Assembly: GCA_902760645.1 (NCBI GenBank)
Contig: CACWHC010000010.1
Span: 1-54,988 of the forward strand
From: an uncultured bacterium
GTDB taxonomy: Bacteria; Cyanobacteriota; Vampirovibrionia; Gastranaerophilales; Gastranaerophilaceae
DNA: 54,988 bases
Direction of reading: 5' to 3'
Shown in pieces: positions 8,417-16,133 of the stretch. Position numbers and translations under genes: made by a program. Numbering within the stretch: the stretch's first letter is position 1; each line of letters begins with the position of its first letter. Under the pieces are notes generated by a model, which saw only the letters and a list, made by a program, of their open reading frames with translations, was not told where the DNA came from and did not search any database.

Positions 8417-9382
8417 ATGAAAGTACAGTCAATTTACAATAGCAGAGTATTAAAGAAAAGTCTGAAATTTGCGTCGGAAAATGGGGCACTATTTGCCGCA
8501 ACGGCTTCTCTTGCATTTTCTACAATAAGACCGCTGATTATACTTGCAACGCCCAAAACAGACAAAGAAAACCGTCAATATGCCAGCACAAAATCAATTG
8601 CATCAACATTAACAGGTTACCTGCTAATGCTTGGAGCATCGCTACCGATTGCAAATGCAGTAAAAAACATAGATAATAATCCTAATAAATTTTTAAAACA
8701 TTCTACGATTAAGCACCTAAAAGCAGAGGAAAAATCATTAAAAGCATCAAAAAAATATAATTTTGCAACACAATTAATCAAACTCGGACTTGGATTTATT
8801 CTTGCAGCACCGAAATCTATTATTACCTGTGCAATAATTCCGCCAATAATGGATACTTTATTCAAAAAGAATAAAAAAGCTCAACCAACAAATACAAATA
8901 CGACATTTACCGGGAAAGTACCGAATAAAAAACTAACCAATACAATAGCACACATAATTGATTCAAAATTTGTAAATAATATGGCCGATAAATTCCACAA
9001 TACAAAATTTGAACAACATATAATATATTTGACTGATATACTTGCTACAGCTACATTTATGCACCAAACCTCGAATAGCAAAGGAATTGCAGAAGACAGA
9101 AAAAAAGCATTAATTTACAATGCAGGAATTTCAACGGGACTTTCAGTTGCCGGAGGTTACGGCATAAATAAATTGACTGAAAAATCCACAAACAGATTTA
9201 TTGAAAATTTTAAAAAGGCAAATAAAAATTCAAAAAATCTTGAAAAATATGTTGAAGGTATTCGTGTAGCCAAGCCTGTTCTGATTTTAGGTACTATTTA
9301 TTATATAATTATACCTCTTATATCAACATTTTTATCGGATAAATTTGATAAAAATTCAAAAAATAAATCGGATCAACATTAG
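8417..9382 (+). CDS. Lineage-type membrane protein, unknown function
   Basis: A 321-residue protein that I cannot assign. Hydrophobic segments: GALFAATASLAFSTIRPLIIL (about 23-43), STLTGYLLMLGASLPIANA (62-80), LIKLGLGFILAAPKSIITCAIIPPI (118-142), a region near 231-247 and LILGTIYYIIIPLISTFL near the C-terminus. A polar linker holds TTFTGK, a form of the N-x-[ST]-F-[GTK] motif in other genes here. The C-terminus is lysine-rich. No ribosome binding site is visible and a TATAAT ends 8 bp upstream, so translation may be leaderless. Confidence 0.65.
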   Translation: MKVQSIYNSRVLKKSLKFASENGALFAATASLAFSTIRPLIILATPKTDKENRQYASTKSIASTLTGYLLMLGASLPIANAVKNIDNNPNKFLKHSTIKHLKAEEKSLKASKKYNFATQLIKLGLGFILAAPKSIITCAIIPPIMDTLFKKNKKAQPTNTNTTFTGKVPNKKLTNTIAHIIDSKFVNNMADKFHNTKFEQHIIYLTDILATATFMHQTSNSKGIAEDRKKALIYNAGISTGLSVAGGYGINKLTEKSTNRFIENFKKANKNSKNLEKYVEGIRVAKPVLILGTIYYIIIPLISTFLSDKFDKNSKNKSDQH

Positions 9383-9429
9383 ACAAAGAATCAAATTAAT
9401 AATATAATAATAATCAAGCGGAGATAAGT

Positions 9430-11292
9430 ATGATAACAATCGGTGAACCTAAAATAAAAAGAATCGGCAAAAAGACCAGATTATTTTGCGAAATAGAAAT
9501 TAATGAAACCATCAAAACTTTATGGCTTGACGTAGATAAAAAATATGGCGGTTACCTTGTAAAAGACAGAAGTGATGCATTTCTTATCGCTATGTTACCG
9601 ATTGCAATGAGAAACGGTAAAGACATTGTATGCCTTTCTCCGGTATCGGAAGAATTACTCCATAACATCAGGACAATACTTATCCCGACACTTACAAGAA
9701 CAGGAAAAAACTTTTATAAAACAAGAATATCTGCGGAGGTCAGGAAAAAACCCGTTAAAAACGCCGGTGCTGTCGGAACGGGAATGTCCAGAGGGATAGA
9801 CTCATTCCATGTTTTAAACGAATACATTGAGTGCGATTACCCGACTATGCGACTGACACACCTGATGATTAATGATGTTGGAGGCTTTGATATTCCGGGA
9901 TATAAAGAGGGCGGTCGTGATAATCTGAAAATAAAAGAAGAATGCATAAAAGAAAGCATTGAAGTCGCTGAAAAACAAGATTTACCTTATATTTTAACAA
10001 ACAGCAATTTGGCAGCTGATTTTGATATAAAGTACGGATTTGACCATATGTATTTCAACTTATTTCCGGTATTTGCCATGCAAAAACTATTCAAAATATG
10101 GTATTACGGCTCATCAGGACGTGATTATTCAATGTTTTCATTAGACGAAAGCGACCGACATGAATGCGGGAATTACGAATTACTTTTAGATAATGTGTTC
10201 AGTACATCCGGATTTAAAGTATTATCAGAAGGCGGAGAAAAAACATTCCTTGAAAAAGTCGCAGATATATTACACTATGCACCGGCACACAAACACTTAC
10301 ATGTATGCATAACAGATTCAAAAAATTGCAGCAAATGCGTAAAATGTATGCGGACAATGCTCGCTTTAGATTCTCTCGATCGGCTGGACTATTTTTCACA
10401 AGTCTTTGATATAAATTATTACTATAAAAATAAAAACAGATTTCTCGCATATTTAGAAAAATGTAATACCAACAATAACAAGATAATGCAGCCTATTTAT
10501 GAACAATTTGCAAAGCGTAAACTTTTTGTGAACAGCGAACCTGACGTACTAAAAGAAAATATTGTACTGCCTGAAAAAATAAATACCTCCGCACTAATAA
10601 TAAAAGATTTGAACAGCGGCGAAATAATCATGAAAAAAAGGATAAGAGATGAATTTAATGCAGTAGGATGTGCCAAAATTCTGACTGCAATATTGGCATT
10701 GGAAAGCGGGAAAACACAAATGCAAACGGAAATACCTGCCGGAATTGCTGAGAATATAACATCTATGACACTATATGAGCTGATAAACATATTAATAATT
10801 ACCCAAAATAATGCGGCCGCAAACGTTATAGCTGAGGCTGTAAGCGGTTCAGTAGAAGATTTTGTAACGCTCATGAATAAAAAAGCCGGACAAATCGGTA
10901 TGGAAAACACAACATTTACATCACCTACCGGATTCGAAGAAAGCAATATTATTACAGCTGAAGATACCTGCAAGCTTATGGAATATGCACTTAAAAATCA
11001 ACATTTTTGTTCAATATTTAAAACTAAATCATACAATATTCATAATGGAGAAAATCAGGTAAAAATTTCAACACTTAACCCTTTGTTGAGAGAAAAAAGT
11101 AAAATATACCTAAAAGATAGTTTAGGCGTAAAATATGGCATCCGCGGGAATATGAGTAACGTAGTTACAGTTATCCAAAACGAAGGGAAATTTTATTTGG
11201 CAATTCTGCTTGGAATACAGGAAGGCAAAAACACTCAAAACAGATTTATTGACACATATAATCTTATTCAAAGTGTCTTATCCGCTAAATAA
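9430..11292 (+). CDS. PP-loop ATPase-like domain fused to inactive S11 carboxypeptidase domain
   Basis: This 620-residue protein has two unrelated halves. Residues ~1-375 resemble PP-loop (N-type ATP pyrophosphatase) proteins found in glycan loci: GTGMSRGIDS (116-125) stands for the SGGxDS loop, and C293, C300, C303 and C306 (CITDSKNCSKCVKCMRT) look like a zinc site. Residues ~385-620 align to D-Ala-D-Ala carboxypeptidases: AVGCAKILTAILALE for the SxxK region, IITQNNAAAN for SxN, GMENTTFTSPTGF, and GVKYG for KTG. The nucleophilic Ser of SxxK is Gly413, SxN reads TQN and KTG reads KYG, so peptidase activity should be lost while a substrate-binding fold may remain. There is no signal peptide or membrane segment, which is odd for an S11 domain. 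Function is inference: perhaps ATP-dependent modification of a wall precursor. Confidence 0.75.
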   Translation: MITIGEPKIKRIGKKTRLFCEIEINETIKTLWLDVDKKYGGYLVKDRSDAFLIAMLPIAMRNGKDIVCLSPVSEELLHNIRTILIPTLTRTGKNFYKTRISAEVRKKPVKNAGAVGTGMSRGIDSFHVLNEYIECDYPTMRLTHLMINDVGGFDIPGYKEGGRDNLKIKEECIKESIEVAEKQDLPYILTNSNLAADFDIKYGFDHMYFNLFPVFAMQKLFKIWYYGSSGRDYSMFSLDESDRHECGNYELLLDNVFSTSGFKVLSEGGEKTFLEKVADILHYAPAHKHLHVCITDSKNCSKCVKCMRTMLALDSLDRLDYFSQVFDINYYYKNKNRFLAYLEKCNTNNNKIMQPIYEQFAKRKLFVNSEPDVLKENIVLPEKINTSALIIKDLNSGEIIMKKRIRDEFNAVGCAKILTAILALESGKTQMQTEIPAGIAENITSMTLYELINILIITQNNAAANVIAEAVSGSVEDFVTLMNKKAGQIGMENTTFTSPTGFEESNIITAEDTCKLMEYALKNQHFCSIFKTKSYNIHNGENQVKISTLNPLLREKSKIYLKDSLGVKYGIRGNMSNVVTVIQNEGKFYLAILLGIQEGKNTQNRFIDTYNLIQSVLSAK

Positions 11293-11339
11293 AATGTTAC
11301 ATTTCGAATAAATTTTAATTAATGGGGAATAATATTTTT

Positions 11340-11864
11340 ATGAAAAAACTTTTTTTAATATTAACATTGCTATTAGTATTTGCTTCACCAATTTTTGCCT
11401 ACGAGCTTCCAAGATGGCAATTTTTTCCTGTAAAGGTATATATTCAAGATAATCCAAAAGCGTATCTTGTAAGAGAAGCATTTAACGAATGGGAAGCACG
11501 GACAAATATTGCAAAATTTTTCTACGTTGAAACCGAGAGAAAAATTCCGAAAATCATTGTTACATTTGTCGAAAACAACGAGTATGGCATAGAAAATGAA
11601 AACGGCAAAGCCGTAGGGGTAACCTATTCTTTTACCCCAAGAGGTTTTTATGCAACCGCAAGAATAAAAATTTACGAAAATTACCCCGGGACAAATATAA
11701 AAATGTCTAATCAGGATTTCTATTTTACTGCACTTCATGAAATAGGACATGCTCTTGGTTTAAACCATTCCGAGAACAAAAAAGATATTATGTACAAATC
11801 TCTAACGGGTTTAAAACACCTCAGCCAAGGTGATATTGACCAGTTTATGAAAATTTACAAATAA
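11340..11864 (+). CDS. Secreted matrixin-like zinc metalloprotease
   Basis: A short secreted protease of the matrixin (M10) type. A signal peptide (MKKLFLILTLLLVFASPIFA) precedes YELPRWQ. The zinc motif is HEIGHALGLNHS, followed by the Met-turn DIMYKS. About 175 residues is the catalytic domain only, with no propeptide cysteine switch seen. I place the start at ATG 11340 because the signal peptide begins there and GGGGA lies just upstream; an in-frame ATG at 11322 would add six residues. Its substrate is unknown. It ends one base before the convergent stop of the next gene. Confidence 0.85.
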   Translation: MKKLFLILTLLLVFASPIFAYELPRWQFFPVKVYIQDNPKAYLVREAFNEWEARTNIAKFFYVETERKIPKIIVTFVENNEYGIENENGKAVGVTYSFTPRGFYATARIKIYENYPGTNIKMSNQDFYFTALHEIGHALGLNHSENKKDIMYKSLTGLKHLSQGDIDQFMKIYK

Positions 11865-13277
11865 CTATTTTTTGTCATTTTGCCCTGATAGCTTGCAAGC
11901 GGTAAGTTCCCTGTTTAATCCGACATTATCAAAAACTTCACCGTCATATAAATCCAAATAAATGTCGGAATAAATATCACCTATGAATTTAAAAGTTTTA
12001 TCAACGGCATACTCTTTTGGGGCAGGAATGTCATTTCTCCGATAACTCATATAAATATCTATATTACGGTCATCCTTTTTAATATATTCCAAAAGATTTT
12101 TAGAGTATTCAAGAATAGCACTTCTAATATCATTACCTGCTTCTTTGGACGGGATATAATCTTTATTAATTTCCACATTATCTATGATAAATGCAAGCTT
12201 GCCGTCAGCTTCAGCAAAGTAACATAAAGCATTACCGATTGTATTATTCGTATTATTATCAACAAGTTCTATCATATTAAAACAGGTATGCAGCAGATAT
12301 TTTGGCATAGCATCACCGTTAACAGCTCCCATTCCGATACAACAGGTAGAATAATTACCCTGAAATAAATCCTTTTTAGGATTTCTGTCCCACATTTTCA
12401 CGGTAATATCAAAATTATTTTGACCTCTTCCGTTACGTCTGACTTCATTTATATCAGAAAGAGATTTCTTTAAATCATCTCTGATATCAAGTACATCATA
12501 AGCAAGCTCTCTTACGTCAATAGGTTGATTTTCATTACTATGATATTTCGCCCGACGCCACACCGTATTCAGCTGCTTAATAATATTATCCGTAAATCTG
12601 TACAACATAGGTTTACTGGCATATATTTTTTTAGGAATAGTAAAAGTATCTTTTTTTATATAAGGTTCAAGCTGCCTGTCAATAAAATCTTTTGCCTGAG
12701 TTAAACGTAAAAGCTCAATATCACAAACAATATTATCGGCAATACTCTTTAATTTTTCTCCGCTGTCTTTTATCGAAATTCTGACCTCACAGGTTTTTGA
12801 CGGATGTAACCATTTATCATAATCAATAGAATACACCCTTTCATAAAGATTTTTAGTGGTTTCATTTGACAGGCTGTACAAATTATTTTCTTCAAAAATA
12901 TATTCCTCAAATAATGAGCTATTTACGGCTCTGAGCAAATCTTCCAGTGTACCGTCATCTTCGTATTCGGTAAATTGTTTTTTTATCAATTTAATTTTAT
13001 CAGAATCCCAACCTGAATAATTTTCAGCAGGGATATCATCATCCTCAGGTCTGTATAAATCGACTGTTTTAAGCATATTTAAAAAAGCTTCTTTTTCCTT
13101 TTCCGGATTATACTTTGTGACAGCAGATGCCGTAAATACCGGCATGTAATAAAAATTAGGCAACTGAAGTTCTTTATCGTTATTCTCTGTATCAGACAAA
13201 ATATCAGCTTTAACGCTGATTGAAGGAGGATAAAGATATGAGTTTGTATATTTATAAAAACTATTACTTATTCGCAT
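11865..13277 (-). CDS. Unknown 470-residue cytosolic protein
   Basis: I do not recognise this protein. The N-terminal third is acidic and low in conserved motifs. The C-terminal part (about 285-430) looks like a folded domain: FDITVKMWDRNPKKDLFQGN, then STCCIGMG with paired cysteines, then HTCFNMIELVDNNTNNTIGNALCYF and KLAFIIDNVEIN. The alternating beta-strand pattern and the strand-loop-strand around the internal NNT loop are loosely like GNAT acyltransferases, but no acetyl-CoA pyrophosphate loop is clear. No signal peptide or membrane segment. It converges with the matrixin gene, with adjacent stops. Confidence 0.65.
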   Translation of the reverse strand: MRISNSFYKYTNSYLYPPSISVKADILSDTENNDKELQLPNFYYMPVFTASAVTKYNPEKEKEAFLNMLKTVDLYRPEDDDIPAENYSGWDSDKIKLIKKQFTEYEDDGTLEDLLRAVNSSLFEEYIFEENNLYSLSNETTKNLYERVYSIDYDKWLHPSKTCEVRISIKDSGEKLKSIADNIVCDIELLRLTQAKDFIDRQLEPYIKKDTFTIPKKIYASKPMLYRFTDNIIKQLNTVWRRAKYHSNENQPIDVRELAYDVLDIRDDLKKSLSDINEVRRNGRGQNNFDITVKMWDRNPKKDLFQGNYSTCCIGMGAVNGDAMPKYLLHTCFNMIELVDNNTNNTIGNALCYFAEADGKLAFIIDNVEINKDYIPSKEAGNDIRSAILEYSKNLLEYIKKDDRNIDIYMSYRRNDIPAPKEYAVDKTFKFIGDIYSDIYLDLYDGEVFDNVGLNRELTACKLSGQNDKK

Positions 13278-13361
13278 GTATATACACCGGTTATATTTAA
13301 ATTAAATTCAAAAATAAAATATTTTGCTCATAATCAGCAGAATTTTACAAAAAGTAATACG

Positions 13362-14012
13362 CTAAAATATAGATAACTGATTTTGCTTATCAAAATGCTT
13401 TTTCAAAAAAGACGGTCTGTGAAATTCCGTAAGTCCGAATTTATCTATAGCCTCAAGATGTTCTTTTGTTAAATAACCGGCGTTTCTGCACCAACCATAC
13501 TCAGGATATTTTTTGTCTAATTCACCCATATATCTGTCACGGGTAACTTTTGCCAAAATACTTGCAGCAGCGATAGATGCAGATTTAGAATCTCCTTTTA
13601 CAACATACTTTTGAGGATATTTAAATTCCTTTATAAGTTTATTCCCGTCAACCAAAACCAACACATCTTCCGTTTTTAGGTTTGAAATAACATTATTACA
13701 TGCCAAACGCATCGCTTTTAAAGAAGAATTTAAAATATTTATACGCTCAATTTCTTCAACATCAACACACACAACGAAATTAATTGTTTCATTTTTTATA
13801 ACATCAAATAACAATTCTCTTTTCTTTTTACTTAATTGCTTGCTGTCATTTAAAATTTCCAGCTGCTTTATCAGTGCTTCATTTTTATCAGGGAAATATA
13901 CGGCAGCGGCAAATACACCTCCCGCAGCAGGACCTCTGCCTGCCTCATCCGTACCGACAACAGGACAGGCGAATTTTTCATCAAATAAAAACAGTTCCTC
14001 AATGTGCTTCAT
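13362..14012 (-). CDS. rnhB: Ribonuclease HII
   Basis: RNase HII cleaves RNA in RNA-DNA hybrids and at single ribonucleotides in DNA. At 216 residues it is full length. VVGTDEAGRGPAAGGVFAAAV carries the first two acidic residues (D-E-A-G-R-G), NDSKQLSKKKRE is the typical DSK segment, LVLVDGNK carries the third Asp, and KGDSKSASIAAASILAKVTRDR holds the conserved Lys-Ser stretch and the last Asp. It is the last gene of rplS-rbgA-rnhB, the same order as in Bacillus. Confidence 0.95.
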   Translation of the reverse strand: MKHIEELFLFDEKFACPVVGTDEAGRGPAAGGVFAAAVYFPDKNEALIKQLEILNDSKQLSKKKRELLFDVIKNETINFVVCVDVEEIERINILNSSLKAMRLACNNVISNLKTEDVLVLVDGNKLIKEFKYPQKYVVKGDSKSASIAAASILAKVTRDRYMGELDKKYPEYGWCRNAGYLTKEHLEAIDKFGLTEFHRPSFLKKHFDKQNQLSIF

Positions 14013-14018
14013 ATAACA

Positions 14019-14858
14019 TTAATCCAAAATAAACTTGCCGATTTTGCCTTCTCTGAAATCTCTTAAAACATATACTGATGTACGTTCAATATCAGGATTA
14101 CCCCCGGCAACAATCCAATTACGCTTTAAGGCAATACTATCAATACTAATATCATCATCTAACTGATAATATAATTTTAACTGATTCGGATACTTCTTAC
14201 TTAACAATTCAATTAATGCATTTGCTGCAATTTCATTAGAATAAGCATTTTCTGAAACTGAATTAACAAAAGTTAATTTCATTGCAGCTTCCTGATTATC
14301 CTGCCTCATCGGAATTATCCCAGGAGTATCCAACAAATCTAATTTCGGATTAATTCTGACCCACTGCTGCTGACGTGTAACACCTGCTTTCGCTCCGGTT
14401 TTTGTTTTAGAGGATTTGGTAAGTTTATTAATAATACTTGATTTACCAACATTTGGCATACCCACTACCATAACTCTTGCAGGACGCCTTAATAATCCCT
14501 TTTTCATTATTTCCTGAATGCGAGGTTCGGATAATTCCTCTAATTTTTTTACAATTAAATTTAAATCCTTAGAATTTTTTGCATCAGAAACCATAACGGA
14601 TGCATTATTCTTTTTTTCTAAAACGTTTATCCAAACTTTTAATTCATTTTTATCGGTTAAATCGGATTTATTAAGCAAAATTAAACGAGGCTTTTGACCC
14701 AAAAGCCCCGTAATATTCTCATAACTGCTTGATAACGGTAATCTCGCATCAATAACTTCAATTACGGCATCCACTAAAGAAAGCTGTTCTTTTAACTTTC
14801 TCTCAGCTTTGGCTATATGCCCGGGATACCAATGAATATGTGTCTTATCTTTTTTCAA
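14019..14858 (-). CDS. rbgA: Ribosome biogenesis GTPase RbgA (YlqF)
   Basis: A circularly permuted GTPase that helps late assembly of the large ribosomal subunit. G4 (LLNKSDL) comes before G1 (GMPNVGKSS) and G3 (DTPG), the permuted order of the YlqF/YawG family. The N-terminal [14 protein letters not shown] is diagnostic. Length (279) is normal, and a C-terminal RNA-binding tail follows the G domain. Its start overlaps the end of rplS by 14 nt, and rnhB follows 6 nt after its stop, so the three are co-translated. Confidence 0.95.
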   Translation of the reverse strand: MKKDKTHIHWYPGHIAKAERKLKEQLSLVDAVIEVIDARLPLSSSYENITGLLGQKPRLILLNKSDLTDKNELKVWINVLEKKNNASVMVSDAKNSKDLNLIVKKLEELSEPRIQEIMKKGLLRRPARVMVVGMPNVGKSSIINKLTKSSKTKTGAKAGVTRQQQWVRINPKLDLLDTPGIIPMRQDNQEAAMKLTFVNSVSENAYSNEIAANALIELLSKKYPNQLKLYYQLDDDISIDSIALKRNWIVAGGNPDIERTSVYVLRDFREGKIGKFILD

Positions 14859-15198
14859 TTTTTTCCTTGATACGAGTTGCTTTACCTGAACGTTCTCTCA
14901 AGTAGTATAATTTAGCACGTTTAACGTCACCACGTCTTATAATATTAATTTTTTCAATTCTTGGTGAGTGAATTAAAAATACACGTTCTACACCAACGCC
15001 TTGGAAAATCTTTCTGACCGTAATAGTTTTGTTTATACCAGAACCGTGTTTTTTAATAATAGTGCCTTCAAAAGCCTGTATTCTTTCTTTGTTACCTTCT
15101 ACAATTCTAACAAATACTTTGACTGTATCACCCGGGTTAACATCCGGAATTTCTTTTTCCATATATGGTTTTTCCAATTCATCAATAATAGGGTTCAT
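14845..15198 (-). CDS. rplS: 50S ribosomal protein L19
   Basis: L19 sits at the 30S-50S interface. The 117-residue sequence has the family core: [24 protein letters not shown], then [21 protein letters not shown] and [30 protein letters not shown] stretch a few bases upstream may serve as ribosome binding site. It heads the rplS-rbgA-rnhB operon, with a promoter at 15299-15326 and a leader of roughly 95 nt. Confidence 0.96.
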   Translation of the reverse strand: MNPIIDELEKPYMEKEIPDVNPGDTVKVFVRIVEGNKERIQAFEGTIIKKHGSGINKTITVRKIFQGVGVERVFLIHSPRIEKINIIRRGDVKRAKLYYLRERSGKATRIKEKIEKR

Positions 15199-15298
15199 AT
15201 TTCGTTCCTTTATAATTAATTATACTAGTACTATTTAAATTCCTTAATCGGCTTATCCACAAAAATACATCACCGACGCACGTTAGTATTTCAATGCT

Positions 15299-15326
15299 AT
15301 TATAAACAATAATATTTTGCAAGTAA
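15299..15326 (-). promoter_or_regulatory. rplS operon promoter with short leader hairpin
   Basis: On the minus strand TTACTT (15326-15321), a 16-bp spacer and a perfect TATAAT (15304-15299) precede rplS by about 100 bp. The leader contains AAATAC (15291-15286 read on the minus strand) pairing with GTATTT (15268-15263) around a GC-rich loop. L19 leaders in other bacteria can be autoregulatory; whether this hairpin is one is not shown. Confidence 0.55.
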
Positions 15327-15403
15327 CATTTTAAGAAATATTAAACTATACAAGTTTCTTAATATTAAAGCAAAAAAAATTTTTTAGGGATTTTTAAATT
15401 CAC

Positions 15404-16123
15404 ATGCACATATTACCGCTAAATACAATTAAATATTCAATCGGGGTTGCACTATCATCTGCAGCACTAAGCTTTTCAACTCCTGCAGCAGCACAAAGTC
15501 CTCTAAAATTAACAGAGGCTCAGAAAGATACTTTTGAGTTAGTCAATAAAACACAAAAAACAATAAACCCTGTAGATAAATATACCAGTGAAGATTTACC
15601 ACCTGTATTCAGGGAACCTGTTAACCCAAGCGGCTGGACAAACGACCCTGAAATATTAAAAAATGCACCTGACCCGTATTTTACACTTAAAGGCAAAAAA
15701 ATACTCGCAAGAGGAACGATTGATATTACCAATTGCAGATTTTATGCATATGATGATAACGGGAAAGCAATTGAATCATTCCGCGTTGCGACCGGTGCAA
15801 GCAGAACCCCGACTAAATCAGGAATAAGAAAAGTTTTAAAAAAACAGGTATATCCGTACTTAGACTGTGAACGCTGGACTAAAAGACGCAGATTTCCTTT
15901 TGATTACGGACCTAAAATAGCATATCTGAACGTTGTAGATACAATTACAGGCAAAATGTTTGACAACGGGAGTTATGTACACGGAACACGGCATGAAGAA
16001 GCAGTTTTGAGAACCAACAGACATTTAACTCACAGCTGTGTCAGATTTCACAACAGAGATGCATTATATGTTATCAATGATGTGCTAAAAATTGGCGACT
16101 ATCTTAAGTATGTAAAAAGATAA
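15404..16123 (+). CDS. Secreted L,D-transpeptidase (YkuD family)
   Basis: A wall enzyme that forms 3-3 peptide crosslinks or attaches proteins to peptidoglycan. Residues 1-30 form a signal peptide (hydrophobic stretch YSIGVALSSAALSF, likely cut after AAA). The YkuD domain runs from ARGTIDITNCRFYAYDD through the VHGTRHEE loop to the catalytic segment LTHSCVRFHN. The family motif is SHGCxR; here Gly is replaced by Ser (HSCVR), while His, Cys and Arg are kept. About 240 residues, no separate peptidoglycan-binding domain. The helicase gene follows 10 nt after its stop, so the two may share a transcript despite unrelated roles. Confidence 0.88.
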   Translation: MHILPLNTIKYSIGVALSSAALSFSTPAAAQSPLKLTEAQKDTFELVNKTQKTINPVDKYTSEDLPPVFREPVNPSGWTNDPEILKNAPDPYFTLKGKKILARGTIDITNCRFYAYDDNGKAIESFRVATGASRTPTKSGIRKVLKKQVYPYLDCERWTKRRRFPFDYGPKIAYLNVVDTITGKMFDNGSYVHGTRHEEAVLRTNRHLTHSCVRFHNRDALYVINDVLKIGDYLKYVKR

Positions 16124-16133
16124 GGATACAATA

